Below are positions 10,859-21,873 of a DNA stretch of 64,000 bases, one piece after another. This DNA is from Deinandra increscens subsp. villosa (lineage: Eukaryota > Streptophyta > Magnoliopsida > Asterales > Asteraceae): contig JBCNJP010000006.1 in assembly GCA_039602395.1 (NCBI GenBank), positions 58,092,429-58,156,428 on the forward strand. The letters run 5' to 3'. The notes beneath the pieces were generated by a model. It did no database searches and was not told the origin of the DNA. It saw only the letters and a list, made by a program, of their open reading frames with translations. The position numbers and the translations under genes were made by a program. Every line of letters begins with the position of its first letter. Position 1 is the stretch's first letter.

Positions 10859-12135
10859 GCTTGAGGCCACCGTTTTCTGGAGAGCAGACCCCCATAAACC
10901 TCCAGAAAAACCCTAAAAACTCTCTCTAAGATCTAGAACCTTGAAGGAAAGATTAGAGATCAAGATTGAAGCTTTTGGATGCGAAATTGGAAGATTTACA
11001 ACCCTTCGGTTTTTGTTTTCTCATAGAGGCTAGATTTCTTCACTTTTTTTTCTTTATTTCTTTGTTCATGAACTTGTTAAAGTTTGGATTTTTAGTTGTT
11101 TTTACAATGTTTAGTGGCTAGATCTCTATTTGTTACTTGGATTAGATGAATTTAGGCCTAGTTTGACTAGCTATCTTGACTTTTCTTTATGACTTGATGT
11201 TAATGCTTTGAAATTTTGTTTTGGAACCTTGGAATGATCATGTTTGCATGTTTAGCCTCTATTATGATTGTATAATGTGGATGATTTGCTTAGGATTGGA
11301 GAACTTCAACCTAATTGGTAAATTGTTTATTGTTGACTTTGACTTTTATAAGTCTTTAATTGATGCATGCTTAGAAGACCTTCTATATGATTATGTAATG
11401 ATGATTAGGGGCTGGATTTGTTAGACATTTGTGTTGAATTGAGTTGACCGATTCGTTTAGCACATTAGGTGGTTGTTTAGCATTGTTGGTTAGGTTATGA
11501 TTCTTGAGACCTTAAGGTTTTGACCTTCCCATTCGTGCTAGACATTTCTTAAGTTCCAAGGGATTCAATTCAGAATTTTAGCATGTTATAGGTTCTACAT
11601 TGAGAGACCTCTCGAGTGGTTTGCTATTTCATGTGTGCCTAGTCCGCTTTGACCGAAGCGGTTAGGCCATTAGGCATTAACAATCTGTTTGCTATCCGGA
11701 CTTCATTTTAGGATCGCCTAGGTAACAAAGATGTGTCTATAGTCTTAGTTGTCTTGGTTATCGTCATTTGGTGGATAGTGTCATATAGGTCAGTCGGATT
11801 AGAAGTCAAACTTAGGCCTAGAGGATTCCTTTCCAGGTAGCATCTTTCTCTCATTGTTTTCACCTAGATCCTGTTTTCCTACTCTATAGCTATTTCAGTT
11901 TCATTCCTGTCTGTGTTCTTAGTTATTCCAAAATCAACCACTTTTCGGCTAGATATTAGCAAAGTTCCAGTATCGAGAGGCTGTATTTGTGTCCTTGGAT
12001 TGATATCCAGTACTTGCCGATACTATATTACATTCGATGGGTATACTTGCCCGTAGCGTGTAGTTGGTCACTCGGAATTTACCTTTTTAAAACTTGATCA
12101 TATTTTTATAGACCACATCTCGCGTATCAAGTTTT

Positions 12136-12153
12136 TGGCGCCGTTGCCGGGGA
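12136..12153 (+). promoter_or_regulatory. Primer-binding site, tRNA-Asp type
   Basis: TGGCGCCGTTGCCGGGGA lies six bases after the LTR end. From general knowledge this 18-mer is complementary to the 3' end of plant tRNA-Asp and is the usual Athila primer site. Confidence 0.85.
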
Positions 12154-12342
12154 CGCGCAGATTTCGAGAAAGTTCGGAGCTAGTAGTTTAGTCATTTTAC
12201 TTGCTTTCGTTACTTGTTTATTTTCATGTTTCTAGTATGTCTGCTTATTTCTGTGTTTACCTACGTGTTAGTTAGTTTATTAGCTTAGTCTAGTTTCTTT
12301 CTGTTCTCTTTCTTTTTTCTGTTCTGTTTTGTTCGTCGGTTT

Positions 12343-14667
12343 ATGCGCATTCGTCGTCGGAGGAGTCACTTTTCACCGTTGTCTGAGCCTGAGAGGGTTT
12401 TTCATAGACTTCGACGTTTGGAGGCATTAACTGTTCCAGTTCCGATGGCACTTCCGCCGAGACGCACGCTCGCCGATTACGCTCGTCCCGACATCGCAGG
12501 GGCGCAGCCCAGTTTCATACGCCCACCCGTGGAAGCTAACAACTTCCAGATCCAGCCTCAGACCATTTCCATGATCTTAAATTCTGTTCAGTTCGATGGA
12601 TTTCCGAACGATGACCCGATGGCTCATATTTCAAATTTCCTTGAGGTTTGCGACACGTTCAAACTCAATGGCGTCACATCGGAGGCCGTTAAGTTGAGAC
12701 TCTTCCCATTTTCCCTTCGCGGCGCAGCAAAGGCGTGGCTTCAGTCCCTCCCGCCTGGTTCTATTACTACTTGGGATTCTTTGACTCAGAAATTCGTTTC
12801 CAAGTACTTTCCTCCATCGAAAGCCGCGATGTTCCGAAACAAGATTTATTCGTTCGTGCAGGAGGACACCGAGAGTTTGTATGAGGCATGGGAGAGGTTT
12901 AAGGAGTTGTTGAGGAAATGCCCATCCCATGGCATCGAGTTGCATCAGTAGGTACAGATTTTCTATGGCGGTGTGAACGCCCTCACACGCCCGACTGTTG
13001 ACAGTTCAGCCGGTGGATCTCTGAGCAGCAAAACGCCAGAGGAGGCGCGTGATTTACTCAAGGAGCTTGCGTTGAACGGCTACCAGTGGTCTACCATGCG
13101 TACGAGTAGACAGCCCCAGACAAGAGGGGTTCATCAGGTAGATCCCGTTACAGCTCTCTCAGCGCAGGTCGATGCGCTCTCGCAGATGATGAAAGAGATG
13201 CAGACGAGTCAGAAACAGATGAGCCAGCCACAGGAGACTCAGAAACATGTGAAATTCTGTCAGTTATGTGCTGGTCCTCATGATATTACGAGTTATCCCA
13301 TTGTTGGTAGCACCGAGCTACCAGAGCAGGTCGATTACATGGCTAGCCAAGCCCACCCACCACCCAACCAGTATAGCTACAATCCGGCCTAGAGACCAAA
13401 CCATAATTCGGGATGGAGACAGGAGCCGAGCAGTTCGAACCCACCGGGGTTCCAGCCACGACCACCACAGAGACAACAGGGTGTTTACAACCCTGCTGGC
13501 AACAGACAGATCCCGGTTCAGACAGAGGATTCAGGTATGAAGAACCTGACCGACATGGTTTCTCAGTTGCTTCAGCAGAATCTGAAAGCAACCCTTGACA
13601 CTCAGAAGGTTGCTCAGCAGAATGTGTTGCGTTTTTTGAGAAATGAGCAGGAGATGAGTAACATGGGCACTCATATGCAGAATCTTGAGAGACAGATGGG
13701 CCAGCTTGCCAAATCTATGTCAGAGCGCCAGCAGGGAGGTTTTTCGGGTAATACTGAGACAAATCCGCGCCAAATAACAAAGGCGATTACCACTCGGAGT
13801 GGCAAGACCACTTAGGATCCAGTACCGCCAGCCACTGCTGAGCCGGTTACTAAGGAGAGAGATGTTGAGGTTGAGACTGATGTTCCTGGGCAGGTGCACC
13901 CTACTAGGCTACGCCCAGCAAGTACAGCACGCCCCAAGGAGCCCGCGAGAGTCTACACACCTCCTGTTCCATACCCCGCACGTTTGAGACAGGATAGAGC
14001 CGAGGAGAATTACAACAAATTTCTTGCTCTGTTCAAACAGCTTCACATCAATCTCCCGTTTGTCGAGGCATTAGCACAAATGCCTAAGTATGCCAGGTTT
14101 CTTAAGGATTTATTGAGTAACAAAAAGAAATTTGAGGAGTTGTCGACCGTTACACTGAACGAGGAGTGTTCAGCAGTTCTTCAGAACAAGCTGCCACAGA
14201 AGATGAAGGATCCTGGGAGTTTTACGATTCCATGTTTGATTGGTAGCTTGTCCGTCAGCAATGCTCTTGCTGATCTAGATGCTAGTATTAACTTAATGCC
14301 ATATTCTGTGTTTGCGAGACTAGACCTAGGTGAGCCGACACCCACGCGCATGAGCATTCAGCTTGCTGACCGATCGATCAAGTATCCGAGGGGTATTATG
14401 GAGAATATGTTGGTGAAAGTGGATAAATTTGTGTTCCCGGTCGATTTTATGATCCTCGATATGGATGAGGATGAACACGTGCCTCTTATCTTAGGTCGCC
14501 CGTTTTCAGCTACCGCACGCGCTTTGGTTGATGTTTTCAGCGGTACGCTCACGTTACGTGTTGAGGACGAGACGGTGACCTTTGACATTCGTGATTCGAT
14601 GAGACGTCCTCAGAGTCAGGATGATACACTCTACCTCAAAGTCAGGATGATAAACTCTACTGTGTAA
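12343..14667 (+). pseudogene. gag-pro: Athila-A gag-protease ORF with three TAG stops
   Basis: A single frame from 12343 to 14667 is interrupted only by TAG at 12949-12951, 13390-13392 and 13813-13815. The Retrotrans_gag core reads FDGFPNDDPMAHISNFLEVC, then LRLFPFSLRGAAKAWL and WDSLTQKFVSKYFPPSK. A knuckle-like CQLCAGPHDITSYP follows, with the last Cys/His ligands altered. A linker carries TTRSGK, a usual Athila motif. The aspartic protease is at about 14215-14500: LADLDASINLMPYSVF should be D-x-G-A-S in active members, so the catalytic Gly is changed to Asp. VPLILGRPF marks the flap end. Each stop and the Gly-to-Asp change is one C-to-T or G-to-A transition from the expected codon. Capsid and protease products would act in particle assembly. 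Confidence 0.85.
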
Positions 14668-14699
14668 CCCCGTAACGCTGCAACGACTTCTCCATCTGC

Positions 14700-16733
14700 G
14701 TGTTGCAAAAGTGGGTGCCACAATCGCTAATCAGTGCCTTCGACACTCCAAACCTCGCGAACAGTTTCCTCAAACGGAACACCTACACTCAAGGTGGAAA
14801 TCCGGACCAAAGGAGCTACCAACAAGCTCAACCGACACCAGCACCGGAAGATGGGATGCAAACGCAATTGGCCGCCTTGATGGAGAAGATGAACTCCCTT
14901 GTAGATGGTCAGAAGCAACTATTTGACAAAGTTCAGGGGTTTGACCGGAGGTTTGAGCTTCAAGACAAGACTATGGGAGCGGTTCAGAAACAGCTGGGCC
15001 AATTGGCGGCCGAGTCATCAAGGCGAGATCCTGGAAAGCTGCCAAGCGACACCACCATTAACCCACAACACCAGCAAGGCCAGTCCTCTAGCTCGAAGAA
15101 CACGCGACACGTGCCAATCAACAAGATCACCACTTTACGATCAGGTAAGTCCGTAGATAATAAGGTGGGGATACCTCCACCGCAAGTTGATAGGGTGGTG
15201 GAGGATTGGGTAAGTGACGATGAAAGTGAGCCGGAAACCGACCAAACAACCCCAAAGTTAGTTGCAACCGAGTCTAGTAACCCTAGGAACTTAAAAAAGG
15301 TAACTTTCAATGAATCTGGTAATAGGGTGATAGATAGTGAAGTGGTTGAACAGAAAAAGTCGGTACCTTTTCCAAAAGCTTTAATTGAACCTAATCAGAA
15401 AACAACATCTAAACGGGATCCACAACAAGATGAGATGTGGGATATTTTCAAACAAGTTAAAATCAACCTTCCCCTTTTAGATGCAATTAAGCAAATTTCG
15501 GCTTACGCGAAGTACTTGAAAGACATGTGCACTCAAAAACAGAATTACAAAATTCCGAAACAGCTTGATGCAAATGCAGATGTGAGTGCCATAATTTCAG
15601 CCATTTTGCCCAAGAAACTCCAAGATCCGGGGGCAACAATTATTTCAATTCAAGTTGGTGACTTTCAAATGACCCGTGCCCTTTTGGATCTTGGAGCGAG
15701 TGTGAGTATATTACCGGGGAGCTTGTACGACCAGTACGATTTTGGACCCTTGAAGAAAGCCGACACTACGGTGATTTTGGCTGATTTGACCCCTAAGCTC
15801 CCCCGGGGAATTTTATTGGATGTGATTGTCAAAGTTAATGAATTTTTCTATACGATAGACTTTTTGGTTCTCGATTATGTGTCAGTTGAAAAAACCGCTC
15901 AACCAACGGTAATTTTGGGTCGACCTTTTCTAGCTACTAGTCATTCACAAATTGATTGTAGGTCGGGTACTGTTGATATGACTTTTGGGAACCGTAAAAT
16001 GCGGTTAAGTGTTTTTGGCAATGTGACTAACCCTCGGGACGACAATGAATGCTTCCGGGCTGAAATTGTTGATGGTCTTATACCTCCATTTTTTCCTTTT
16101 AATGAGGAGGATGGGACCCCCGAGGAGTTTGCTTTGTTTGGCAGGGGTTATGCAGATATGGTCAAGGAGTTGGAAGCAGAATATGAGAGCCAAGAGTTGA
16201 TGGCACTAAGAGATCAAAGACCACCATGGTCTATTCAAGTGGAGAGCTTACCGGAGCACATCGATTCACAATTGAAGCCTTCACTCGAATCACCACCTTC
16301 TCTTGAACTCAAAGAACTTCCTAAACATTTGAAGTATGGTTTTGTCGGTAAGAATAACACTCTTCCTGTCATTATTTCTGCAGGTTTGACCAAGGAGCAA
16401 GAGGAGGAGCTGATGAAGGGTTTGGTAAAGCATCGGGCGGCTATTGGATGGACCATTGCAGATTTGAAGGGAATAAGTCCATCCATAGTCATGCACAAGA
16501 TCATCACGGAAGAAGGAGCAAAGCCCGCGAGAGACGCACAAAGGAGGCTTAACCCGAACATGCGAGAGGTAGTCAAGAAGGAGGTACTCAAATGGCTCGA
16601 TGCAGGTATTATCTATCCTATCTCCGATAGCACATGGGTAAGTCCAACTCAAACCGTTCCTAAGAAAGCGGGAATTCAAATCGTTAGGAATGAGAAAGGT
16701 GAGGAAATAGCCACCCGACCGGTAACCGGGTAG
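14700..16733 (+). pseudogene. gag-pro-pol: Athila-B gag C-terminus, protease and start of RT
   Basis: The first 30 codons look out of frame compared with the usual Athila gag, so the true coding sequence starts inside a truncated gag near 14800. A coiled-coil gag tail (MQTQLAALMEKMNSLVDG) is followed by TTLRSGK. The aspartic protease has an intact active site, LLDLGASVSILPGSLYDQ, near 15690, and VILGRPFLATS. RT begins with HKIITEEGAKPARDAQRRLN and KWLDAGIIYPISDSTWVSP. The ORF ends at a TAG (16731-16733) exactly where the conserved W of the following RICIDYRKLN motif is expected, so TGG to TAG is the simplest explanation. Confidence 0.85.
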
Positions 16734-18239
16734 CGAATTTGCATTGATTATAGGAAGTTGAATTCCGCAACTTCCAAGGACCATTTTCCTCTACCTTTCA
16801 TTGACCAAATAATTGAAAAGTTGTCCGGTCAAAAGTTTTATTGTTTTCTAGACGGTTATTCGGGGTATAACCAAATTGCCATTCACCCTGATGACTAACA
16901 AAAGACCACTTTTACTTGTCCTTATGGCACCTTTGCTTTCCGAAGGATGCCGTTCGGTTTGTGTAATGCCCCGGCCACTTTTCAAAGATGCATGATGGCT
17001 ATTTTTTCTGATATGATCGGGGATTCACTTGAAATTTTTATGGACGACTATTCGATTTTTGGTACATCGTTTGAGTCATGTTTGCACCAACTAACACGAG
17101 TTTTGGAACGTTGCATAGAGACTAATTTAGTGTTAAGTTGGGAAAAGAGCCATTTTATGGTTCAAGAGGGAATCGTGTTGGGACACGTAGTGTCAAGTCG
17201 TGGGATTAAGGTTGATAGGGCAAAAATCAAAGTAATTTCAACTTTGCCTCCTCCCACGAATGTTAAGGGCATTAGAGCATTTTTAGTTCATGCCGGTTTT
17301 TATAGGAGGTTCATCAAAGATTTTAGCAAAATTACTAAACCTCTTTGCAAACTGTTGTTAAAAGATGAAGTTTTTGATTTTAATGATGAGTGTTTAAACT
17401 CTTTTAACACGTTGAAAAACAAATTAATTGAGGCACCAGTGTTGCAAGCACCCGATTGGTCCACCCCTTTTGAAATTATGTGTGACACTTCTGATTTTGC
17501 TGTTGGGGCGGTTTTGGGTCAACAAGTAGATAAGAAACCGGTTGTGATTTATTATGCAAGTAAGACTTTAGATGGGGCTCAATTGAATTATACTACCACT
17601 GAAAAAGAATTACTTGCAGTTGTGTTTGCTCTTGATAAGTTCAGGTCCTACATTTGGGGTAGCAAGGTGATAGTGTATTCGGACCACAGTGCGGTCCGGT
17701 ACTTGATGGAGAAGAAGGATGCCAAACCGAGGCTCATTCGGTGGATCCTTTTGTTGCAGGAATTTAATCTGGAAATTAGAGACAAGAAGGGTAGTGAGAA
17801 TGTGGTGGCGGACCATTTGTTCCGATTGCCCCACATTGAAGCAGAGGAGGATGAGTGGAGCATTAATGAAACTTTTCCTGATGAGCAATTGTTAAGTGTT
17901 TCAAACTTGCCTTGGTATGCTAACATTGTGAACTATTTGGCTGCAGGTACATTTCCGGAGCATTGGCCAAAGAGGAAGAAGGTGCACTTGAAAGCTCAAG
18001 CATGCAAGTACATATGGGATGAACCGGATTTGTTCAAGGTAGGGCCGGATCAAGTGATCCGGAGGTGCATACCAGAGTCGGAGGTACAAGCAGTGCTGGA
18101 ATTGGTACACGCATCCGCATGTGGAGGACACTTTAGTGGGCAGAAGACGGGTCACCGGGTTCTATCAGCCGGATTGTTTTGGCCCACGATTTTCAAGGAT
18201 GCGTTTGAGTTCGTGAAGCACTGCACGAGATGTCAGTAG
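16734..18239 (+). pseudogene. pol: Athila-B RT, RNase H and integrase zinc region
   Basis: This continues in the same frame after the TAG at 16731. RT blocks are RICIDYRKLN, FYCFLDGYSGYNQI, MPFGLCNAPATFQRCM and the catalytic IFMDDYSIFG near 17040. A TAA at 16896-16898 interrupts the HPDD-QKTT block. Tether and RNase H follow: FEIMCDTSDFAVGAVLGQ, TTTEKELLAVVFALDKFR and VYSDHSAVRYL. The integrase HHCC zinc region (HASACGGHFSGQKTGHR ... CTRCQ) ends at a TAG (18237-18239) after the last Cys. The proteins would copy element RNA into DNA and degrade the RNA strand. Confidence 0.88.
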
Positions 18240-18289
18240 ATGGGAAGCATCACAAAGCGTGATGAGATGGCTTTGCAACCAATTTTGGT

Positions 18290-19236
18290 TGTAGAGATTT
18301 TGATGTTTGGGGCATAGATTTTATGGGCCCTTTCCCTAACTCTAATGGTTTTCTTTATATATTAGTAGCGGTAGATTATATTTCCAAATGGATAGAAGCC
18401 ATAGCTACTAAGACCAATGACCATAGTGTAGTTTGCAAATTTGTCCAACAAAATATTTTCTCTAGGTTTGGAATCCCTCGCGTGATCATAAGTGATGGGG
18501 GATCCCATTTCAAGAACTTTCAATTTGGCAAACTACTCAAAAAGTATGGCATAGACCACCGAATTGCAACCCCATATCATCCGCAAACAAGCGGTCAAGT
18601 GGAGGTTTCCAATCGGCAAATTAAAGAGATTTTGCAGAAAACTGTGCGAATCGACCGCAAGGATTGGTCTTCCAAGTTGAATGATGCCTTGTGGGCGTAT
18701 CACACTGCTTTTAAAACGCCTATTGGAACCACTCCCTATCGGTTGGTCTATGGAAAAGGATGTCATCTACCAGTAGAGTTAGCTCACAGAGCATTATGGG
18801 CTGTTAAAGAAGTTAACTTGAGTTATGATGCTGCAGGTATAGAAAGGAAGCTCCAGTTGGGAGAATTGGAAGAATTACGCGATGAGGCATACGAGAGTGC
18901 ATCTGCTTACAAGAACAAGATGAAGAAAGTACATGATGCAAGATTGAAGAAGATGGACTTCCAGGTAGGTCAGAAGGTATGGTAGTTTAATTCACGGTTG
19001 AAATTGTTTCCAGGTAAGCTGAAAGCAAATGGACGGGGCCGTACCTACTCACAAGTGTGTGGGGGGGGGGGGGGTATGGTAATTTCGAGATTGAAGACCT
19101 GGATGACCACTTGAGGCAAGTAGTTAATGGGCACAGGTTGAAGCCGTATTTGGATTCGGCTGATATTCACGGGCACATCGACAAAGACGATTATTTCTTG
19201 GCGCCCGCTTCTGAAAGCCTCGAAACGTGAAAGGGA
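18290..19236 (+). pseudogene. pol: Athila-B integrase core and C-terminus
   Basis: A one-base loss near 18300 moves the frame. From there DVWGIDFMGPFPNS, IISDGGSHF and the glutamate in GQVEVSNRQIKEIL give the D-D-E catalytic triad of a retroviral-type integrase. WAYHTAFKTPIGTTPYRLVYGK and CHLPVELAHRA are usual Athila and gypsy integrase motifs. A TAG at 18983-18985 precedes FNSRLKLFPGKL. A run of 14 G (19061-19074) then shifts the frame, and the tail continues as IEDLDDHLRQVVNGHRLKPY to a stop near 19230. Confidence 0.85.
19061..19074 (+). repeat. Run of 14 G in Athila-B integrase tail
   Basis: Fourteen consecutive G after ACAAGTGTGT. It replaces codons in the conserved GKL...NG(H)RLKPY segment and puts the two sides out of frame. 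Two other runs of the same length lie at 25717-25730 and 25775-25788. Confidence 0.9.
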
Positions 19237-20494
19237 AGTACGGTCTGGCTGAAGACCTTAAAAACTTAGCGCTAACTGGGAGGCAACCCAGCGGTTTGTT
19301 TTTCCTTTGATTTTCGTGTGTTTTCGTAGTTTTGTTAGATTTTACGTTTTTTGTTGTGTTTTCAGGAAATCGGGAAGCTCGGGAGTGAATTTGTGCCATA
19401 TATTGCGTTCCAGGTAAGTTTTAATGAAAGTGTTGCAGTATTTGTGCTCGGTGGTGCAAAACATGTTGTTTTCCCAGAGATAGAAAATTTTTGAGGCCCC
19501 AAATTTTCAAAACTTTCTGCCAAAAAGGGGCAAGGGCGGTACGCCCAAGATGATTTAAAACAGGGCGGTACGCTCCAAAATTTTCTCAACTTTTGCATAT
19601 TTTAATTTAGGGCGGTACGCCCTAATCGTCATGATACTGGGCGGTACGCCCTAATATGGTCTCGAGAATTTTAATTCTAAAAATCCGGGCAGTACGCCCT
19701 AATTATCATGATTTTGGGCAGTACGCCCGGATTTTGAACGGAGGAAAAAATATAAAACCTTTTTTCGGTGGGTCGGTTTCTCAAAACCCAACCCACCGCA
19801 TCACCCTCTACCCTCCACAACCACCGCCACACCTCTTCTGCACCACCGCCGAGACCACCACCGCGCGAGACCACGCCGGCCGCCACGAGCACAATCACGA
19901 GCATCACTGATTCATTCCGAGCTACTCCAGGTTCTATTTTCGTTGTTTTGTTTAAATATAGTTGTTAGTTAGGTTTTGCAATTTTTTTAGGTTAGTGTTG
20001 ATATTGTTTTTTTGTTAAATTAACCGATATTGAACCGAACTGATGGTGAGATATGAGGTTGTCGGAGAGTTTATCGGTTATAACAGGTTCGCCAATAGCA
20101 GATTTGAGTTTTTGCGATTTAAATTGGGCGGCGTACCGCCTACAACATCAGCATTTTGGGCGGTACGCCCCAAATTGAAATTAGGGTTTCTGCAACCAAA
20201 TTGGGCGGCGTACCACCCCACATGCATCAATTTTGGGTGGTACGCCTTGGGGCATATTTCACAGAATTTTTCAATTTTTCCCAAAAATCCAATTTTTGTC
20301 ATTTTTTATTTTTAGTTTTAAATTTAGTTTCTTTCAAGTTTAATTTTGTTTTTCTTTATAAAAACTTTGAAAAAACAAAAAAAAATTTAAAAATCGAAAA
20401 ATCCAAAAATAGTTTGTGATATGTGGAAGTTAATTGCAGGAAGGCCCGGTTGTTATCATTCTTGTTGTTCTTGTGCTAACTTGTGTGAATCAGG
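19237..20494 (+). other. Athila-B pol-env spacer with repeated GGGCGGTACGCCC words
   Basis: No protein gene is seen. A conserved Athila mark, CTGGGAGGCAACCCAG, lies at about 19278. The word GGGCGGTACGCCC, or variants with GGCAG or GTACCGCC, occurs about ten times between 19530 and 20250, in both orientations. A TATA box (19751-19757) is followed by a C-rich leader like a plant 5' UTR, then a donor-like AG/GT at 19930 and an acceptor-like TTAATTGCAG/G at 20439, 55 bases before the env-like ATG. A proline-rich ORF at 19768-19968 sits in this leader and is probably not a protein. Confidence 0.65.
19751..19757 (+). promoter_or_regulatory. Possible internal TATA box for env-like ORF
   Basis: TATAAAA follows an A-rich stretch and precedes a GC-rich leader by about 20 bases. 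It lies 740 bases before the env-like start and downstream of pol, so it could drive a separate env-like RNA. This is inference from sequence only. Confidence 0.4.
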
Positions 20495-21873
20495 ATGTCG
20501 AACCAACAAGGGTCAAGTTCCGGGACACGAGGTCCCAAGAGGAGGAGACGGGGAGACCTGGATGCTACTGTTCCGGTCCCTCCATTCAGGAGGAGGATTA
20601 TCGGCTACTGGGGACCGGAGATACTACCCGAGGCGGATATTCCAGCACCGCCAGTCGCGAGGAGGAACCATCAGCATCACTCATTGCTGAAGTTCGAGCA
20701 CGGGTCGAACGAGGAGAGGCAGATGAGGAGGTTTGTTGTGATGCCACTGCTACATCATCGTACGATCGACTGGGGTTTGTTGGCGCAGCTGGGGCAGCTT
20801 GAGAGGATTAGAGGGCTGATTACTGATAGATGGAGGAGGGCGTTGACTCCGGATGACCACCAGTACTTGGAGCTTACGGTGGATTTTTTATCGACTTTTC
20901 AGGTGGGTCCGGGGAAGTTTGGACACGGGAACGCCTTGTCATTTGCTTTGGGCCGTCAGACTCATCACATGAGTATTCCGGAGTTTGCGGTCGCATCACG
21001 TTTATATACACAGGAGGAGGTTGAGGCGTCGGCGTTTGCCGCTATGCCGAGAGGGCTCTTTAGCCGACCACATCCCCAGGGGGTTACTGATTTGCAGCTT
21101 ACAGCATTCTGGGATGCGATTGGGTCGGTTCCGTATCTGGATAGCGTGGTGGAGTCGCAGATTAGGGATCCGGTGATCAGGTATATTCATAGGATTGTTG
21201 CGTGTACCATTCTCGGCCGTCGGTCTGGCGTCGAGAAGGTCACGAAGTTGGATTTGGCGGTTCTGCGTTCGATTGTTGAGGGACATGACCTCAACAATGC
21301 TGGGGTGTTGATTTCATCGTTTGCCAGGCGGAGGACATCGGGGAAGGGCGTCCATCTGAGTATGGGGCCCTATGTGACTAGGTTGGCTAGGAGATTGGGT
21401 GTTTTTGAGCCTGGTAGGTATTTAGAGACTCATCTGATGATCGGGGCTGAGACTTCTCATTATGAGTTAGGAGATATGCGGCTGGCATCGATAGTAACCA
21501 TGACTGATCCCCCATAGTGGGAGGCCGTTAGGGATGTGATTGTTCAGGGAGATGAGGCTGCTAGGGTCGCGAGGCGGCATAGGATTTTGCACCAGGTAGA
21601 GAGGCCGTTGAGGCAGAGGCCAGAGAGACCACCGAGGGCTGACCAGGTTACATTAGAGATGGTTCAGGAGACTGTGTTGGATTATGTGGATGTGAGGTTT
21701 GAGAGGATCGAGAGGGCGATGCGTTGTATGATGACCCATCAGGGTATGGCTATCCCTGATTTCTTTCAGGAGCCCGAGGGAGATGATGCAGGAGATGATG
21801 GAGGTGATGATGAGATGCCTGAGGGATGAGATGCTGGTGCTGGTGGAGATGATGCTGGGGATGATGAGGAGTA
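20495..21873 (+). pseudogene. Athila-B env-like ORF (ATHILA ORF-1 type)
   Basis: One frame runs from ATG 20495 to a TAG at about 21871-21873, broken by TAG at 21515-21517 and TGA at 21827-21829. It starts with a basic nuclear-signal-like stretch (PKRRRRGDL). Conserved-looking blocks include FHHRTIDWG-like HHRTIDWGLLAQLG, LTVDFLSTFQV and FALGRQTHHMSIPEFAVASRLY. The C-terminus has an amphipathic region (YVDVRFERIERAMRCMM) and a Gly/Asp repeat tail. The family lies between pol and the 3' LTR in Athila elements and has been called env-like. Its function is not established, and I see no convincing signal peptide or membrane helix in this copy. About 20 kDa of sequence after the first stop would be lost. 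Confidence 0.75.

Larger units (their letters stand above)
10224..12129 (+). repeat. Athila-A 5' LTR
   Basis: The 5' limit (TGATGCGGAG) is inferred from the TGAT...ATCA termini seen in the other Athila LTRs of this window. The 3' limit (CGCGTATCA) is well placed, six bases before the primer-binding site. The 1906-bp length is normal for Athila. It holds a 29-bp tandem duplication, a tRNA-like stretch and a TATA box. It also has a small AT-rich ORF (11221-11424) that I consider chance. Confidence 0.7.
10224..14690 (+). mobile_element. Athila-A: Ty3-gypsy Athila element, 3'-truncated
   Basis: A long LTR is followed by a tRNA-Asp-type primer-binding site and a gag-protease ORF typical of Athila elements. 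Sequence of this family stops soon after the protease at about 14690, where a different Athila family begins. RT, integrase and 3' LTR are absent. Whether the junction is a recombination or an adjacent truncated insertion cannot be decided from this copy alone. Confidence 0.8.

Noticed and set aside
19768..19968. Proline-rich small protein
   Set aside because: It lies in a C-rich leader downstream of a TATA box and upstream of a likely intron; the composition explains the frame.
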